NCBI GenBank assembly: GCA_032622095.1
Contig: CP136064.1
Location: 194,405,948-194,469,947, forward strand
Direction: 5' to 3'
Length of the DNA: 64,000 nt
From: Siphonodentalium dalli
Taxonomy: Eukaryota; Mollusca; Scaphopoda; Gadilida; Siphonodentaliidae
Below, piece by piece: positions 32,701 through 42,856 of the stretch (position 1 is the first letter of the stretch; each line of letters starts with the position of its first letter). The notes under the pieces were generated by a model, which was not told the origin of the DNA, did not search any database, and was given only the letters and a program-made list of their open reading frames with translations. The translations under genes and the position numbers were made by a program.

Positions 32701-34105
32701 GTGCCACCCCGAGGGGTGAAAATGGGGTATGGACCATTTTCGAGAACGGTAAGGATTTCGATCGATTTGACGGCATGGGTGGGTGGCCCGCCTCAAATAC
32801 CACCTAGAAACACCTGGACCCCCCACCCATCACCCCCAGGGGGTGCCACCCCAAGGGGGTGAAAATGGGGTATGGACCATTTTCGAGAACTAAGGATTTT
32901 TAACAATTTGACGGCATGGGTGGTTGGCCCGCCCCAAATACCACCTAGAAACACCCCGACCCCCCACCCATCACCCCCTGGGGGTGCCACCCTGAGGGGG
33001 TGAAAATGGGGTATGGACCATTTTCGAGAACTAAGGATTTTGACCAATTTGACAGCATGGGTGGGCGGCCCGCCCCAAATACCACCTAGAAACACCCGGA
33101 CCCCCACCCATCACCCTCATTGGGTGCAACCCCGAGGGGGTGAAAATGGGGTATGGACCATTTTCGAGAACGGTAAGGATTTCGACCGATTAGGTGGCAT
33201 GGGTGGGTGGCCCGCCTCAAATACCACCTAGAAACACCCGGACCCCCACCCATCACCCCGGGGGGGGGGGGCGAAAATGGGGTATGGACCATTTTCGAGT
33301 ACGGTAAGGATTTCGACCAATTTGACGGCATGGGTGGGTGGCCCGCCCCAAATACCACCTAGAAACACCCCGACCCCCACCCATCACCCTCATGGGGTGC
33401 AACCCCGAGGGGGTGAAAATGGGGTATGGACCATTTTCGAGAACGGTAAGGATTTCGACCAATTTGACGGCATGGGTGGGTGGCCCGCCTCTAGTACCAC
33501 CTAGAAACACCTGGACCCCCCCCCACCCATCACCCCAGGGGTGCCACCCCGAGGGGGTGAAAATGGGGTATGGACCATTTTCGAGAACTAAGGATTTTGA
33601 CCAATTTGACGGCATGGGTGGGTGGCCCGCCCCAAATACCACATAGAAACACCCCGACCCCCCACCATCACCCCCTGGGGTGCCACCCCGAGGGGGTGAA
33701 AATGGGGTATGGACCATTTTCGAGAGCGGTAAGTATTTCGATCGATTTGACGGCATGGGTGGGTGGCCCGCCTCAAATACCACCTAGAAACACCCGACCC
33801 CTCCCCCCACCCATCACCCCCGGGGGTGCCACCCCGAAGGGGTGAAAATGGGGTATGGACCATTTTCGAGAACGGTAAGGATTTCGACCAATTTGACTGC
33901 ATGGGTGGGTGGCCCGCCCCAAATACCACCTAGAAACACCCGACCCCCCACCCATCACCCCGGGGGTGGGGGGGGGTGCCACCCTGAGGGTGTGAAAATG
34001 GGGTATGGACCATTTTCGAGAACGGTAAGGATTTCGACCGATTTGACGGCATGGATGGGTGGCCCGCCCCAAATACCACATAGAAACACTCCGACCCCCT
34101 GTTTC
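29765..34105 (+). repeat. Satellite array, ~30 units of ~142 bp
   Basis: Each unit reads CGACCGATTTGACGGCATGG, a stretch with CCCGCC.CAAATACCACCT and AGAAACACC, then ACCCATCACCCC, a G tract of variable length, TGCCACCCCGAGGGG, and GGTATGGACCATTTTCGAGA with ACGGTAAGGATTT. Unit length is near 142 bp, not a multiple of three, so every long open frame across the array shifts through repeat sequence and is not coding. G tracts at the same phase vary from about 5 to 17. Blocks 29860-30435 and 32700-33275 share the same rare variants in the same order. The array is entirely head to tail on this strand. Confidence 0.97.
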
Positions 34106-34340
34106 ATTAGTCTGAAAAAACTGTCAGATCACATGATAATCCACTTCATGACACAGTAGTTGCAAGTTTTCTTGAATCGCTAAATGTCATATATAGCACA
34201 CTCGTATGGACTATGGCCGGTCTATGTCCTATTATGCTTTGCCAGACTCCGCATATGACTGAATTCTTTGTGGTGTTTCTAGGTGGTATTTGGCGCAACA
34301 GCGAAGTACCGTATACTATTAAGTATCTAGATTTCCAATG
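34106..34340. other. Flank of the satellite array with an isolated reversed fragment
   Basis: GTGGTGTTTCTAGGTGGTAT followed by TTGGCG (34271-34296) is the complement of the satellite core, isolated and reversed, about 170 bp beyond the end of the array. Confidence 0.75.
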
Positions 34341-34396
34341 TTGAAGATCCCCCGGAGATACCCGAATCGGCTCGGCAATATTCGGGGGATCTTCAA
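34341..34396. repeat. Short hairpin, 14-16-bp arms
   Basis: TTGAAGATCCCCCG and its complement enclose a loop of about 25 bases. It is not followed by a T run, and no gene lies beside it. Confidence 0.8.
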
Positions 34397-35185
34397 GATC
34401 GGAGATCAGCGTCCTTTCAACATTTTAAGAGTATAAAAACTATAATTCATGGTATATTAATTATGTTAGAAATTAAAAATGTTAAATTGGTAGAAGTTTT
34501 TAAAATCTATTTTTCCGAACACAAATTCAACAAACATACAGATTATATCTAACAAAAAGATATGGGTATGTGTACTGAACACTGGAGAATGATGAACAAT
34601 AAAGACATGCGCATACTCACATTTCTTCAGTTTTATTAAGAGTTTTGGCTTGGACGCAGTTGTTTACAAATGGTAGATTTCATTGCTCAGCAAAGCTATT
34701 TGGGAACTGAATTTGATGGGTCAAGATAATGTTCACTCAAGCCTGCTGGGATTATGACCAGCCGGTGCTGTACTTTATCCTGACTCAGGATGATTGGTGA
34801 CCTAGTTTCTGGGCTATGGGGTACACCAGATTGGGTATTGCACAGTTCTTTTGTCAAGAGATTCACAACACACCACTGTCCACAGATATTAACATTTAAC
34901 AGCCACCTAACTACAAGCGATGTCGGGTAACTTACTCAATTATTTGTAAACAATTGGTTCCTAGTAATTTTTATCAAAGAATGCTTGATAAATATGAATA
35001 TTATTTTATTGTTCATCATTCTTCTCAGTGTTTGAACAGTAGACATTGCCATATTTTTTCTTTGGTATGGACAAGAATGATAACGCGCCCATTTCTGGAA
35101 TTCGAAATATGATAACATCACCGGGAAAACTCAGAGAGCCTGGTGACTTGAATTAGTTCTAATTGCTTGATATTCCAGACAGCAC
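34397..35185. other. No recognised feature
   Basis: AT-rich interval without convincing coding or repeat content. Confidence 0.45.
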
Positions 35186-35485
35186 TAAAAAAAATGGGGA
35201 CAAAAAGTTAGTGTAATCATGTATGAAATTTCCAACTGTTAAAATTCTTTATAATAGTTGTGACTCCCACCCCCTCAAAATACCTCCATCATTCGATCCC
35301 CGTCCCCATCATAATGGGGACAATAATTACTAGTTGGGATACCAGGCAATGGTAACCATGTATTTTAACCTTTATGTTGTAGTGTAATAATGTATGAAAT
35401 TTCCAACTACATGTGCATTAACTTTTTTTTACAAAAGTTGTGAATCATACACACTCAAAATCCAACTTCCACCCCCACCCCACTA
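35186..35485 (+). repeat. Two copies of a family K-like fragment, ~195 bp apart
   Basis: GTGTAAT.ATGTATGAAATTTC and CAACT, then AAAAGTTGTGA or ATAGTTGTGA followed by CTCAAAAT, occur at about 35210 and 35390. Confidence 0.65.
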
Positions 35486-35881
35486 CACTGTCCCTTCCAC
35501 TTAAAAACATTCTGGAGATCAAGTTGGCCACAGGTGTTCAGTTATTATACCCCACGTGTCTTGGACTGTTGCCAAATTCACAGTGCTCCATTAGAGGGCC
35601 TGCTTGGACTGTTGCCAAATTCACAATGTTAACTGCAGAGAGGTTGTATGTTATTGGAGACGTTCTAATATGACAATAGGCTGGCCTAATTAACGAACCA
35701 CGCACAGCTAAATACACATAAGGTAGGATATATTTGTCACCCAGTGCCTTTTTACTTCATTGGTCAGCATTGGTGAGTATTCCAATTAAGATTCACTTAG
35801 GCCTTATATCGTGATGTGATTCCGAATTTTTTTCACTCCAGCCATCACACAGGGTTCATGGAAAGAGTTGGTTCTATAACT
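35486..35881. other. No recognised feature
   Basis: Contains a 30-bp direct repeat (CTTGGACTGTTGCCAAATTC near 35561 and 35611). An open frame across it (35440-35673) is not recognised. Confidence 0.45.
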
Positions 35882-35889
35882 ACAAATTC

Positions 35890-37130
35890 GGTTACGTAGC
35901 GTTTTTCCGAAGACCCATAACTCCGAAGGTCCGATTCTCCGAAGGTCAGATTCTCCGACGCCCCGATTCTCCGAAAGCCCATAACTCCGAAGTCCCGATT
36001 CTCCGAAATCCCATAACTCCGAAGACCCATAACTCCGAAGACCCATAACTCCGAAGGCCTATAACTCCGAACGCCCATAACTCCGAAGGTCTATAACTCC
36101 GAAGGGCCGATTCTCCGAAGGTCCGATTCTCCGAAGGTCCGATTCTCCGAAGATCATGTTTTATCGCTTATTAAATAGTGTACAGTCCAGTGGCGGGGTC
36201 AATGGGGCCCTAGGGAAGACCGCCCCCAAAAAACATGTCAAATGTCATGTAAACGTCAGGAAATCCCTCCTATGTATTCAAATATTCACAGTGTTCCTGC
36301 CCAGGGGAGCCCCCGGACCAACGATTGGGGGCGACCCCTCCCATGTATGCGCTCCCCAAATCAGGCCTTCGTGATATGCTTTCGGCATATCATATGCATG
36401 ATATATCCCCCACATATCCCCCACATATGCTAATTAATGTGCACCCCTAAATGGGAACCCTGGCTCCGCCACTGGTGTGCACCGGGTATATTATAACGAA
36501 ACGCTGCAAGAATGTCAGAGTAGCCTAACATGCACAGGGGCGACAAGTTCTTCCCCGTTCACCCCTGTACATTTTACTCTGGCATCTCATGGGCCAACGT
36601 AACGTTATAGTATCTGGTGTATAGTCAGTGGCGGGCCAGGATTCCCATTTAGGTGCATGGGGACAGTAGGAAAAGTTTGAATATGTTGATGCCCCATGAA
36701 CGATTTCCGGGCGTTTACATGACATTGGACATGTTTTGGTAGGGGCCCATATTGTCTGAAATAGCAAGTAGATGTTTAATGGGGGCAGTGGGAATTTTGG
36801 GACTCCTTGGCTTCGCCACTGGACTGTACACTATTTAGTAAACGATAATACCCCGATAAAACAAAATCTTCGGAGAATCTGACCTTCGGAGAATCGGACC
36901 TTCGGAGTTATGGGTCGTCGGAAAATCGGCCCTTCGGAGTTATAGGTCTTCGGAGTTATAGGTCTTCGGAGAATCGGCCCTTCGGAGTTATGGGCTTTCG
37001 GAGAATCGGATCTTCGGAGTTATGGGCCGTCGGAGAATCGGGTCTTCGGAGTTGTGGGCCGTCGGAGAATCGGGTCTTCGGAGTTGTGGGCCTTCGTAGT
37101 AATAGGTCTTCGGAAAACCGGTCTGACACC
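35890..37130 (-). mobile_element. 1.24-kb foldback-type transposon, copy 2
   Basis: Inverted copy of 9476-10715. The flanking 8-bp duplication is ACAAATTC (35882-35889 and 37131-37138), different from the one at copy 1. Ends, 16-bp arrays and core are in the same order. The arrays differ from copy 1 by about two units and scattered substitutions, and the core differs by a small insertion near 36270. No transposase frame. Confidence 0.93.
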
Positions 37131-37179
37131 ACAAATTCATGTATAAATTAGGTCAATCTACCACAGTTGGACATACAGT

Positions 37180-37272
37180 CCCAAAAATTAAGGGTTTAAT
37201 CAAGTTTATAAATGGGTATCCCATTATATTGGGATACCCATTCATAAACTTGATTAAACCCTTATTTTGGGC
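37180..37272. repeat. 93-bp near-perfect hairpin
   Basis: AAGGGTTTAATCAAGTTTAT, then AAATGGGTATCCCA, followed after six bases by the complement. One base differs in the inner arm, and the outer arm continues with CCCAAAA and TTTTGGG. Confidence 0.9.
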
Positions 37273-37305
37273 ATAAGGTATTTTTTGTCAGTAAAACAAT
37301 CTTAA

Positions 37306-37888
37306 AGGGGTACTGTACGCCATTTTCATTAAATTTCCGGTGACAACAACGATCTAATATCGATAATATATAGAAACATAAGTAATTTGAGTCGAATATG
37401 TATTCTGTAAACGCTCAGGTTAATAGGCTATCTTAACATTTAATAATTTAAAAGTTAATAATTTGATATAAATTGAATTTATGACTGGAGCCATAAAATG
37501 GCGTCAATTAAATTACGAATTACCGTAATCAAAAACAGTAATTGAGGGATACTGGATTTTTAAACCGATCGCACACACGATCGCTTAAAATATTATGATG
37601 ATACGGGGAGAACAATCAAGCCACTCACTGACTAGCGACGATACAATAACTCAAATGATTATATGGGACTAGTATGCATATAATATAACTTTTATTTGAT
37701 TCATTTGGTTGAAAACTTTACAAAAATTACTCGACAACGACAATTTGTATTTTTGCATTCCGGTAAATTTGTCATCCGTAACATGACTTCGTACTCAACA
37801 GACTTTCAAATAATGGAAAAATTGTTACCTTATTCTCCGACTCGGAGACTATAGAAACCAACAACAACATTTGGCGTACAGTACCCCT
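37306..37888 (+). mobile_element. 583-bp TTAA-target MITE
   Basis: TTAA at 37302-37305 and 37889-37892. Ends are AGGGGTACTGTACGCCA and the exact complement. It shares its terminal motif with the 304-bp element at 13161-13464 but, unlike that one, the interior is not a hairpin. Non-coding. Kolobok-like by TTAA target and AGG ends; piggyBac-like is the alternative. Confidence 0.92.
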
Positions 37889-38239
37889 TTAAGTGTCCAA
37901 ATTTCAAATGGATCTTGAAAATACATTTTTGTTTTATGGCATATTCAAATGATAGCATGATGTTAAAGGGTTGTTATATCACTTTTTAGTGCTCAATTAG
38001 CACAGAATTTTTAATTTTTTTTATTTTCGAAGTTCGGCCATATGGTGTTTTTGTATGTAAAACAACCTAGGTGTTAAATGTTCACATGGATCTTGAGAAA
38101 ACATTGCTGTTTTCAAGGCATATTCAAATGAGATGCAATACCTTTTAATGCACAATGAGCTTTTGCTCCCTTCCTTGCAGTATGTGCTCCAACAACTTGT
38201 ACATATAGGTATATATTGCCTGATCTCTGGAATATTTGG

Positions 38240-39260
38240 TATCAAAATTTAATCCGTTGACGCGGGCTACAAGCTGTACTGTTTGTATGATCTTCATAAA
38301 TACCATCATGGATGTTGTTATTGAGATAAAGATGGGAACGAGTCATTTTATGGACATTCGGCCAAAAAACATGGCTGCCAGTGGCCACGTTGCATTTTAC
38401 ACTTAGGATCACTACAGTAATGCCCTAAGTAATCGACCTCTTAACCAAAGCAGAATTATGGGTAACTTTTCAGGATTTAGTCGGAAATATGTATGGTGGC
38501 ATTCATCCGATGAATGGCAACAAGCCATATTTCCGACTAATCCTGAAAAGTTACCCATAATTCTGCTTTAGTTAAGAGGTTGATTACTTAAGGCATTACT
38601 GTAAATCCTTTGGCACACCCTACAGACCATATCCATGATCTGATCATCACCAAACTTCATATTGAGTATCGGGGTGGCCTAGATGGGAACTCGTCATTTT
38701 GGGGTCATTCGGCAAAAAAAATATGGCCGCCAATGGCCAGTTTGGTTTTTACTCTTTGTATCACTAAATATTTCTACAAAATCTATTAGCATGTGCTGCA
38801 TGCCCATCTGTTGTCAACTATTAAATTATTCCCCTACCTACCGTAAGTTGATCTACAGTGTCATTGACACTTTCAATAGGTAATTCGGCCAAATATCCTG
38901 GCCGCCAGAAGCCATCTTGGATTTTACTCTTCGCATGACTAAATCCTTTGGCACGGACTGCAGGTCGTACCTTTAGTTGGACCATCAATGAAATTTCTCA
39001 TGGCTGTTGACATTGGGACATAGATAGGAACGAGTCATTTGAGGGTCATTTGGCCCTAAAATGTGTCCACTGTCAGCCATAAATCCTTTGACATATCCTA
39101 CAGACCACATCCCTGATTCGATCGTCACCAAACTTCATATGGATCATCGGGGTGACCTCCAGATGGGAACGAGTCATTTTGGGGTCATTTACCCAAAAAA
39201 CATGGTCGTCGGCAGCCATATTGGATTTTACTCTTTACGTCATTAATTACTTTGATACAC
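38240..39260 (+). repeat. Family C, ~163-bp satellite, dispersed and diverged units
   Basis: Recurring phrases: GATGGGAACGAGTCATTTT, GGTCATTCGGCCAAAAAACA, ATGGC(C/T)GCCA, TTTTACTCTT and ACTAAATCCTTTGGCAC. Units are more diverged than at 40.6-42.3 kb and are interrupted by the hairpin element at 38415. Confidence 0.88.
38415..38601. mobile_element. 187-bp TA-target hairpin MITE inside a satellite unit
   Basis: Ends CAGTAATGCC and the complement GGCATTACTG, flanked by TA (38413-38414, 38602-38603). Arms of about 80 bp are nearly perfect. Family C units normally read ATCACTAAATCCTTT at this point; here they read ATCACTA, the element, then TAAATCCTTT. That gives the empty site and a TA duplication. 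CAGT ends and TA target fit the Tc1/mariner group. Confidence 0.93.
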
Positions 39261-39900
39261 CCTACATACCACATCCCAGATGGTGGACCAATTTGGCCAT
39301 AGAGTGGTATCCGTCCAAAACACTTTGGACTGACAATTCGACCCATGCGCGAAACCAGAAAATGATGACTGAGGTTAACTATGGAGAAAATATAGAAAAC
39401 CCAATATGTTGTGAATTTGTGATCGGGCGGTATTGCGACAACATATTGATTAAATTAATTCAGTTGTATGAATGTGTCAACAAAATAAAATTTGGGGAAA
39501 CTGGTTTGTTGGGGAAACTAAAGAACCATAGGCATAGCCTGAATTAGTTGGAAATTTCATCATCATTTCAATGATTTTCATGCCAAAATGGCAAATGGAA
39601 AATATCAATTATCATATGGAATTCTAAATTTGTAAATGATTCATTGATGCAGTTATTGTTTATGTGTGTCTCACCCCCCCCCAACTTTGGTAAAAAATGT
39701 CAACAGTTGCCAAAACATTAGATGGAAATTTCACACAGGAATTTCCCCAAGATGGACACAGACACTCTCCCACCCCAACAGAGACCCCCCAGACAGCACG
39801 TCCCTGCCTAACTGTCACAACAGACCCCATCCTAATGAATTGTAGAAGGTGGTGTCTTTACTGAAAATCACTGTTCATGCCATTAAATAATTTAAATGAT
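39261..39900. other. No confident gene; open frame extending from a satellite unit
   Basis: A frame at 39152-39547 starts in a family C unit and continues for about 88 codons into non-repeat sequence (...WWTNLAIEWYPSKTLW...). No domain is recognised, and starting in a satellite makes it unlikely to be a gene. Confidence 0.4.
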
Positions 39901-39924
39901 TAATTTTGGGACTTGTTAGTCTGT

Positions 39925-40100
39925 CACTTGTGCTCAAGTGCAAACCATTTGTGCTTAAGAACAAATCATTTGTGCTTAAATGCAAATCAGTTATGCTTCA
40001 GCGCAAATAATTTTTTTCTCAAGCGCAAATAGATCATATTACTCTTAAAGCGCAAATGATTTGCGTTTAAAACTTCCATTAAGGCTTTAGCGCAAATTAA
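39925..40100 (+). repeat. Degenerate ~25-bp minisatellite (GCGCAAAT core)
   Basis: Variants of CTTAAGCGCAAATCATTTGT recur about seven times, and two further cores appear at 40415-40445 (TTGCGCTTAAGCA). Confidence 0.75.
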
Positions 40101-40640
40101 AAAATTCATGATTCCCCCGGCTGATCACCCTGGATTAATTTTAAATGGCACAGGCCTGAATAGCCTACATCATTAAAGTCTATATAGGCCCACCATAAAG
40201 CAAAGATAAATAATAATATGTGAGAAAGGCCTCTCATATCTGTGACATTGTTATTTTCATTTTAAAAAATCTGGACCCCTGTGATTTCGTGGCAAAGTGC
40301 CCGGCTAAAAGTGTAATACTGGCAAAAGGCCTAGTGCCTAGTATAGTGGGTGGGGGGTATCAAAAAGCGATGAACATATACATGTTGGAGGCCAAATTCA
40401 CATTTAATAAGGAATTGCGCTTAAGCAATTGATTGCGCTTAAGCAGGGTGGAGTCTGCAATTTTTTCCGAACACTAGGCGGGGGTTTGTGGGTGGTTCAG
40501 CAGCCCGGCTTACACATTTTTTCCTGGCAGGGCCCTGTATAATTTTTTCCTACAGTCATTTTTAGCTGAACTTTACTTTGTAAAGTTTGAGCTATTGCCA
40601 TGGCTTTGTCGTCTGTCGTCCGTGTGTGTGTGATTTGTCA
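40101..40640. other. No recognised feature
   Basis: Includes a stretch near 40450-40550 with GGCAGGGCCCTGTATAATTT and TTTTTTCC, reminiscent of element ends, but no pair of ends or duplication was found. Confidence 0.4.
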
Positions 40641-40644
40641 ACAA

Positions 40645-42290
40645 TACAGGCTACAGGTCGTACCTTTGTTCAGATCATTATGATATTTGTCATTGTTGAC
40701 ATCAATATTTAGACTGGAATGATTCATTTTGGGGTCATATGGAAAAAAAACATGGCCACTAGCAGCCATCTTGGATTTAAAAGTTCAATCCATTAGCACA
40801 GGCTACAGGCCGTACTGTTTGTCTAATCATCATGAAATTTGTCATGGATATTAATATTGACATGTAAATGGGAACGAGTAATTTTGGGGTTATTCGGCCC
40901 AAAAACATGGCCGCCAGCAGCCATCTTGGATTTTACTCTTTGTATGACTAAATTCTTTAGCACGGGCTACATGTCGTACTTTTAGTCTGATCATCATAAA
41001 ATTTGTCATGAATGTTAATAATGACATGTAGATGGGAACGAGTCATTTTGGGGTCATTCGGCCAAAACACATGGCCGCCAGCAGCCATCTTGGATTTTAC
41101 TCTTTTTATTACCAAATCCTTTAGCACGGGCTTCAGGTTGTACCTTTAGTCTGTTCATCATAAAATTTGTCATGAATGTTAATAATGACAAGTAGATGGG
41201 AACGAGTCATTTTGGGGTAATTCGGCCAAAAACATGGCCGCCAGCAGCCATCTTGGATTTTACTCTTTGTGTGACTAAATCCTTTAGCACGGGCTACAGG
41301 TCGTACATTTAGTCTGATCATCATAACATTTGTCATGGCTGTTGACATTGACATGTTGATGGGAACGAGTCATTTTGGGTTCATTCAGGAAAAAAACATG
41401 GCCGCCAGTGGCCATCTTGGATTTCAATATTCAATCCATTAGCACGGGCTACAGGTCGTACTGTTCGTCTGATCATCATGAAATTTGTCATGGATGTTAA
41501 CAATGAAATGTAGATGGGAACGAGTCATTTTGGGGTCATTCGGCAAAAAAACATGGCCGCCAGCAGCCATATTGGATTTTACTCTTCGCATCACTAAATA
41601 CTTGGACACACCCTACATACCACATCCCTGATCTGATCATCACCAAACCTCATATGGATCATCGGGGTGCCCTCTTGATGGGAACGGGTCATTTTGGTGT
41701 CATTCGTCAAAAAAATATGGCCACCAATTGCCATTTTAGATTTTACTCTTTGTATGACTAAATATTTCTACAAAATTCATTAGCATGTGTTATAGACCGA
41801 TCTGTTTGTTTGATCTTCATGAATATTTTCATGGATGTTGACATGTAGATGGGAACGAGTTATTTTGGGGTGATTCCCAAAAAAATTGGTTACTGGTGGC
41901 CATTCTAGAATTTAATCTTTGCATCATTAAATACTTTGGCACACCCTAGATCGAGCTAGCTACAGACCACATCCCTGATCTGATCATTATGAAATTTATC
42001 ATGAATGTTGATATTGACATGTAGATGAGAACGAGTCATTTTGGGGGTCATTCAGCCAAAAGACATGGCCGCTGGTGAACATCATGGATTTCAAAATTTA
42101 TTCAGTTAACGTGGTTACAGGCTGTACTGTTTGTTTGATCATCATAAAAATTATCATGGATGTTGACATTGAGATGAAGATGGGAACGAGTCATTTTAGG
42201 GTCATTCGGTCAAAAAACATGGCCACCACGGCCATCTTGCATTTTACTCTTAGGATCACTAAATCCTTTGACACGCCCTTTATTGATAAA
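40645..42290 (+). repeat. Family C array, about ten units of ~163 bp
   Basis: The ACATGGCCGCCAGCAGCCAT core recurs near 40906, 41070, 41233, 41398 and 41551, spaced 153-165 bp. Between cores lie TTGGATTTTACTCTTTGT, TTAGCACGGGCTACAGGTCG and TCTGATCATCATNAAATTTG. The open frame at 41133-41354 (minus) is repeat sequence. Confidence 0.93.
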
Positions 42291-42856
42291 GATACTTCCA
42301 AGCACCACACACCAAATCAAGACTTGATCTTATTTTCACATACATGACAGATGTTCTGACAACAGTAATACAGTGTCCATGGTCTGATCACAAATGACTT
42401 GTTGCTGCTATTCATGTCCTTACCATCTAGTTAACATTGTTCATTCGTATACATTATCATTCCATTTCTACTTCCACCAATACGACTATTGTTTTGGTCT
42501 CACTTCACATGTACATCTTGTCATACTTAGACATTTCCATTAGCACCTTTCCTAATTCCTCCATTTACTGTCAACCATTAAATTATTCCCCTACCTAAGT
42601 TGAGCTACAGTGTTATTGACACTTTCATTAGTACATGTATGTTGTTTGTGCTGGGTTAAAGTACCTATTCCCACTGAAAAATTAGTTTGAGGTGAAACCA
42701 TAAATGCACTGGATTTCATCCAGATAAATAATAGAACATTCCAGTGTACACTTTTAAAACTGAGGGCAAAAATCTATTTAGTACAGAAATTGTTAACCCG
42801 TTGAACCCCTACCCTAGATATTGGGTGATTTACGCATTTTTCATGAGACAAACTAA
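42291..42856. other. No recognised feature
   Basis: Contains ACTGTCAACCATTAAATTAT with TCCCCTACCTAAGTTG near 42568, which also occurs near 38814 beside a family C unit, so it is probably part of the same composite repeat. Confidence 0.45.

Noticed and set aside
29765-34105. Dozens of long overlapping open frames (up to 176 codons) with proline- and glycine-rich repeats such as PPRNTPTPTHHP
   Set aside because: They occur on both strands and several frames, follow the ~142-bp satellite, shift frame between units because the unit is not a multiple of three, and depend on stop-poor GC-rich repeat sequence.
34341-34396. Histone-type 3' stem-loop or a transcription terminator
   Set aside because: The stem does not match the histone consensus, there is no T tract, and no coding sequence lies upstream.
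39152-39547. 131-codon open frame as a possible gene
   Set aside because: Starts within a family C satellite unit; no domain recognised in the rest.
38240-42290. CRISPR-like array, given regular ~163-bp spacing
   Set aside because: Units are long and similar throughout with no short repeat/unique spacer structure, and the context is animal nuclear DNA.
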